In this document: positions 59,530 through 64,000 of the stretch, piece after piece
How the letters are laid out: each line of letters opens with the position of its first letter
Numbering within the stretch: the first letter of the stretch is position 1
Position numbers and translations under genes: made by a program
The notes under the pieces: model-generated
Database searches by the model: none
Seen by the model: only the letters and a program-made list of their open reading frames with translations
Told to the model about the DNA's origin: nothing
Source: Pelobates cultripes
Taxonomy: Eukaryota; Chordata; Amphibia; Anura; Pelobatidae
Length of the DNA stretch: 64,000 nt
Direction of reading: 5' to 3'
Assembly: GCA_933207985.1 (NCBI GenBank)
Contig: OW240916.1
Span: forward strand, 317,100,613 to 317,164,612

Positions 59530-60031
59530 TTAATCGGGACACTCCACAGACCAATTACAAAAATAAAATCTAAAACAATGAATACTTAATAATAAAATCC
59601 CCCAAGTTGAAAAATACATGCATTTAATTATGATTTGTTTTAATTGGGGTATATCTAAAAACTGCCTGCAAAAGCTGTAGTTCTCTTGTCTGCAGCCTTT
59701 ACAAGCCCGCCCCTCATAACCCCGCCCAGACTTTCTTTGGCTGTCCAATCACCGACTTCCCAATCCCGTTCAATGAGAACTATTTGCAAAGCAGGTGCTA
59801 TGAGGATTTGCTGCCTCTTGAGTTAAGCTTCACTGAGCTAAACAAACCCAGAGGTAATGAGGCCGACTACCTGCATGAAAGCCAGATGGTTGTAACAACA
59901 TTATTTTAAAAAAGTGTCAGTTTCTATTGAAATCTGAATGTTTTGTAAAATGAAAAAAAGAGGACACACTCTTTAAACATAAAACATTTCAACAAGGTAA
60001 AGTGCTTTAAGGATCTGGAGTGTCCTTTTAA
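59530..60031. mobile_element. TTAA MITE, full-length 502 bp
   Basis: Left 'TTAATCGGGACACTCCACAG' and right 'CTGGAGTGTCCTTTTAA' form diverged terminal inverted repeats with TTAA edges. The interior matches the inverse of 38870-39320. No coding sequence. Confidence 0.75.
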
Positions 60032-60061
60032 TGTACTTAGATTCTATTCCTCTTTGCAAAT

Positions 60062-60470
60062 TTAAAGGGACACTATAGTCACCAGAACAACTACAGCTTA
60101 ATGTAGTTCTGGTGAGTGTACTAGCTCCCTTCATGCTTTTTTCATGGAAATTCTGCCTTTTCAGAGAAAGGCTGTGTTTACATTACATCTAGGGACACCT
60201 CCAAGTGGCCACTCCTTAGATGGCCACTGGAGGTGCTTCCTGGGTCAGTGTTGCCGAAAAAGCAGCCCTGACGTTCAGCGTTCCCACGCTCTGCATGGAG
60301 ACGCTGAATTTTCATCAATGCATCTCTATGAGGAGGTCCTGATTGGCCAAACGACAAATGGCCCCACCCCCGTCCAGATTTTAGCCAATCCAATGCTTTC
60401 CCTATGGGAAAGCATTGAATTGGCTAAAAATCGTCCATTTTAATGATGTCACAAAAGGTGCGGGGCCCGC
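60062..60470 (+). mobile_element. TTAA MITE related to 20460-20990
   Basis: Left end 'TTAAAGGGACACTATAGTCA' with an adjacent imperfect hairpin ('CACCAGAACAACTACA' / 'TGTAGTTCTGGTG'). 'GAGGAGGTCCTGATTGGCC' matches the 20460 family on the opposite strand. The right end is A-rich and not resolved. Confidence 0.65.
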
Positions 60471-61943
60471 AATAGAAAAAATAATAAAAAAATTAAAAAC
60501 AATAAAAAAATAATAATCAACTCTTTTTTTTCTGTTGAGGTTTTTTTTTGTGTAACCCTACACCTTTGAGATTTGATGTTTAATCAAGCATGTGTTGTCT
60601 ATTATGCCCCTCTTTTGCAGGTAGGTAGGGTAAAAATACCATGAGCAAACTTGACATATACATAGTCGCCTTTCCCGCATATGCGAACCCCCCACAAATA
60701 CTCGGACACCTTTTAATTTGGAAAATTATCACAGTTTTATTAATAAATAAATAAAGTTAAAATATTTTAGGGTCATTGTCACATATTAACTTCCCATATC
60801 CCCCCCCCAACTCCTTTAACAATACTACGCCAGCAAATGACCCACAACACAATAATTAAAACCACATTATAACATATAATTAACATATAACATAACCATT
60901 GCCACCGAGGGTATGACATAAGCAATGTCACCGAGGGCATGGTTTCCAGCTTTCTTCCATGTAAGGGCATACCGAGATACACCCTACATGCCAGGTTCAG
61001 AGCTACCGATGAGCTCGAACCTACCAATACTCTTCCAAACCAAACTGTTCTTAGCGAACCAAAACTATTTTCCATCAGGAAAAACAACCTACACCCCAAC
61101 TTCTCTATCCAACCCCCGCCGCCGTGATCAAACGGGAGCTAGAGACCAAATAAGATGTGTGGATTAATTAAGATGGCCACTGCTCTAAAATGGCCACTAT
61201 ATATACTCCTCTAACACAAACCCCTCCTCCAGTTATGCTAGCCAGTACACTATACCCCTCCTATGCCTGTCTCCTAGCAATGTCAAGGCCCATTCCCCTT
61301 AGCTGCGCTGCTTCATGGGTTACAATATAGTCCTTTGCCTTATTAAATCCTATGAGAACTTATTATTGAATGTCTGATAATGAATCATTTTTGTGCAGCA
61401 AATAGGTTGCCCTTAACACAGGCCTGCCCAAAGGGATGTCGTAGGCGTTTAGCCCCAGGGGATGGGGTTGGCAGAGCTTCACTTCCCTTGATGCAGCCTC
61501 CAACTTGACTCCATGCCCGCTGCATTGTTGAAAAGTTGACAATGTCTGACAGCTCTCCCTATAGTTTCATGCTTTTAATAAATTCCTCCCTTGGCTCCAA
61601 ACTTTGAGTCCCTTCCTTACTCTTTCCACTGCTGACAGCTCTCCACTGCAGTCTCATCCAACAGGAACTGAAAGTACTATTCCATTGATTCTCTGCACAT
61701 AAATATTATCTGATTATGTCTTACCTTTAGCAGTGCAGTTCTTGCCGACTACTTTCCCATGAAACCAAGCCAGCCATTCAGCTGGCTATGTGTCTTCAGA
61801 AATATAATGTATCTGAATTGGGGTGTTACTGGTAAGGTATAAGTGTCATAAAGCATGAAAAGATATATATTTTTAGAAAATATATAAACAAAAACAAACT
61901 GGACACTATGTGACACTGAAAGTAACAACCCTAATATATTATT
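60471..61943. other. SV2C intron; possible old retroelement at about 60660-61350
   Basis: 60660-61350 is C-rich on the + strand with 'CCACCGAGGGTATGACATAA' and 'TGTCACCGAGGGCATGG' internal similarity, and may be a decayed element. No protein motif is readable. Confidence 0.3.
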
Positions 61944-62780
61944 TGTGGCGAACAGAACCTCGCCACAGGCTTTTGGGGGGGCCTGCTTGCCAGCCTCCTG
62001 CCGATAGGACTATGGCCCCTGCAATAGGCCTGGCTAAAATACTTTTAAAAGGCTTTGTTTGTGCAATTTAGATTATATGGTTCGGTTCCCGAACAGCCGT
62101 ACGAACCAGAGACCACCTGGGAGTTTGTTAAACCCTATTAACACTTAGTAACAATTCTAACCGCAGTGTTCTAAATGTCTGTTTGGGTGGCCACTGTTCA
62201 CATGAACGACCATGAGGTGGCTGCCATTTTGTTCGTATGAACGCAGGCAGCGGTGTTTGGTCAACGAGTTCCTTGAACTAAAATCGGACACAGAAACTCC
62301 TGAACACCGCTGGACTTCCATCATCACCTGCATTCGGTTCTATACAATTTAGAAAAGGCACTGTTTGGTGGAATTGTTCGTCTGGATGAAGGGAACAAGC
62401 TCCAGGGTAAGAACATTGACTTTGTTCGGTAGTTTGTTCATTTTTAAACTACCGAACTAATAGAGCCTTGTCTCATGTGTGGAGGGGACAGCTATATTCA
62501 CTCTGGGGATTGCTATATCACTATACTGGGATTATAATCACTTGCTCTTTTAAGAGCATATTGCTACACTCTCTTGGAGGAGAGGTCTATTCACTGAAAG
62601 CTGGATCCTGGTCTTGGGTCCAAGGTGAGTGGAGGACAGCGAGACTCCAACCAAGGTGTAACGCTGGAAGTGGGGATTACAGTGCTGATGGTGTCTGGTG
62701 GAGTGCTTAGCGTACTCGGTAAACACTAGGAGCATTGATTGGGGGAGGCACCAGGTCAGGGTGCTAGGCGATCCGTCATA
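61944..62780 (+). mobile_element. Solo LTR of a retrotransposon (copy 2)
   Basis: 837 bp flanked by TTATT on both sides (61939-61943 and 62781-62785), consistent with a 5-bp target duplication. Starts 'TGTGGCGAACAGAACCTCGC' and ends 'GGCGATCCGTCATA'. It shares 'CTAGGAGCATT', 'GATCCGT' and the 'AAATCGGA' region with copy 1. No internal genes remain, so it arose by LTR-LTR recombination. It lies about 240 bp before the second SV2C exon. Confidence 0.75.
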
Positions 62781-62785
62781 TTATT

Positions 62786-63023
62786 GTTAAAACATGGGTC
62801 CATGTGGAACATATTAAATAGGCAACGTCCAACAGGTTAGGGGCAAAGTTAACAGAGAGGGGCGGGGTCACATTGTAGGGGTGGAGCCTAGTGGCCTATC
62901 ATTTAAAAACTTCACAGGCCGCCACTAGTAAGGGACCCCATTACAGGAAGTCACTAGGCCCTCCCATGCAGTTTTCTATGTGCTGAATGGCCTTTCCTAA
63001 TAAATCTGTTTTTTTTATTTCAG
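62786..63023 (+). other. SV2C intron end with acceptor site
   Basis: A T-rich tract ('CTGTTTTTTTTATTTCAG') ends at the AG at 63022-63023, giving a strong 3' splice site. Confidence 0.8.
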
Positions 63024-63134
63024 GTTCAAAGAATCAAGACTCCAAAACAAATAGACGAGCTAATAGAAATTGAATCAGACACAGGCACTTGGTATCGAAG
63101 GGGCTTTGTCAGAGTTCGCACTGAGTTCTATGGT
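63024..63134 (+). CDS. SV2C: Synaptic vesicle glycoprotein 2C, internal exon (central cytoplasmic loop)
   Basis: A 111-bp exon of 37 codons, phase 0 at both ends, between a strong acceptor and the donor GTAAGT at 63135; a second possible donor (GTGTAA at 63133) would shift the end by two bases. The peptide runs 'VQRIKTPKQIDELIEIESDT' then 'GTWYRRGFVRVRTEFYG'. The block 'DELIEI-S-TGTWY' is a hallmark of all SV2 proteins in the large cytoplasmic loop between TM6 and TM7; 'KTPKQIDELIEIESDTGTWY' and 'R-R-TE-YG' point to SV2C rather than SV2A or SV2B (recalled). No stop or frameshift. Phase does not match exon 1, so at least one exon between them is unseen. Confidence 0.9.
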
Positions 63135-63443
63135 GTAAGTGAGATACAAATGAAAACTCTGGATATTGCAAAGTGGTATATACCTTCATTTAGAGCATAT
63201 TAAATACGTGTAAACACAGATCTCTACCAGGGATGGTCATTATGTAATTACCATACACACTACCAAACTGCTACAAAGCTGTCGAGAAATGCAGATTTTA
63301 CTAGTTTTACCTGAGCTGGGTTATTTAATAAAGTGACATTTCACATCTAACGCCAGATTAGCCGGCGGAAAGCATAGCTGAGGGAATTATTCCAGTTCGG
63401 CTATTTTAAACATAAATTAGAAATTTACATTGAATTCTCAGTT
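63135..63443. other. SV2C intron, nothing recognised
   Basis: Starts with the consensus donor. No other feature seen. Confidence 0.45.
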
Positions 63444-64000
63444 TAGAGAATAACCCGGCATATGAAGAAAGAGAGAGAAAAAGATAGAGAGAGACAAATG
63501 GATGCATAGACAGACAGACTGACATGCATATAGAAAATGTGACATACAGATCGACAGATTGCCACATGCACACAGGCAAAGAGGTAGATGGACAGACAGG
63601 TAGAAAGAGAGAAAGATAGACAGACTGACATACAGAAAGAAAGAGAGATAGATAGACAGACTGACATACAGAAAGAAAAAGAGATAGATGGACAGACTGA
63701 CATACAGAAAGAAAGAGAGATAGATAGACAGACTGACATACAGAAAGAAAAAGAGATAGATGGACAGATTGACATACAGAAAAAAAGAGAGATAGATGGA
63801 CAGATTGACATACAGGAAGAAAGAGAGATAGATAAACAGGCAGATTATGAATGTAATGAACTGTAGACAGGTGGACAGACAGGTAAAAAAAAAGTCATAT
63901 AAGAAAATGAATAAAACTGGCAGAGATTGATAAAGAAATGAGTAGATAGATTGATGATAGATGATAGAGAGACAGATAGATAGATAGATGATAGAGAGAC
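63444..64000. repeat. GACA/GATA-rich tandem array, ~36-bp units
   Basis: Units of the form 'GATAGATAGACAGACTGACA' plus 'TACAGAAAGAAAGAGA' repeat about six to seven times (63600-63835), then decay into GATAGA repeats that continue beyond the window edge. Open frames on both strands are low complexity. Confidence 0.9.

Noticed and set aside
63443..63866. Repetitive frames on both strands at the right end
   Set aside because: Translation of a GACA/GATA tandem array.

Overview
The window looks like vertebrate, most likely anuran (frog), nuclear DNA. Only two short stretches are convincing host coding sequence. Both are on the + strand, about 41.6 kb apart, and both encode synaptic vesicle glycoprotein 2, best matching SV2C: an internal exon at 21272-21423 and another at 63024-63134. 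Nearly everything else is intron. The frog assignment rests on abundant TTAA-flanked elements starting TTAAAGG (the T2/Kolobok type known from Xenopus), a DIRS recombinase relic, Penelope-like terminal sequence, REL-endonuclease and L1-type LINEs, and large minisatellites. The species cannot be named from this.

Layout. 1-21271 is the upstream intron: a LINE 3' end (385-935), a split 48-bp minisatellite (4399-4597, 5524-5734), a decayed LINE reverse transcriptase (7275-8207), a 21-copy 62-bp minisatellite (12759-14057), CA-rich arrays (14690-15258), an assembly gap (16017-16116), then a 4-kb complex of inverted repeats and about six diverged ~390-bp monomers (16117-20227). After exon 1 come a fold-back element (22875-23490), a 325-bp dimer (23573-24130), a 38-bp array (26201-27036), GT-rich arrays (29180-30640), a solo LTR (30789-32039), a Penelope-like terminus with a hammerhead-like core (about 32100-33370), more LINE relics, a second gap (41560-41659), a DIRS recombinase relic (42148-42480), a 3.2-kb 36-bp array (42487-45650), and a decayed L1-type LINE (46998-50780). 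From 52.5 to 60.5 kb the intron is dense with hairpin-rich TTAA MITEs, one of them nested in a LINE, plus a third gap (55293-55392). A second solo LTR (61944-62780) lies just before exon 2. The window ends in a purine-rich tandem array.

How it fits together. The two exons are not consecutive. Exon 1 ends after the first base of a glycine codon and exon 2 starts in phase 0. By comparison with SV2 proteins roughly 75 residues (end of transmembrane segment 5, segment 6, and the start of the central cytoplasmic loop) should lie between them. I could not find them; they may be in a gap, diverged, or missed by eye. Everything else appears to be selfish or simple-sequence DNA accumulated in very long introns. 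The items most worth a second look are the ~390-bp monomer element family, the MITEs built as a chain of five hairpins, the segmental structure of the 36-bp array, and the hammerhead-like motifs.
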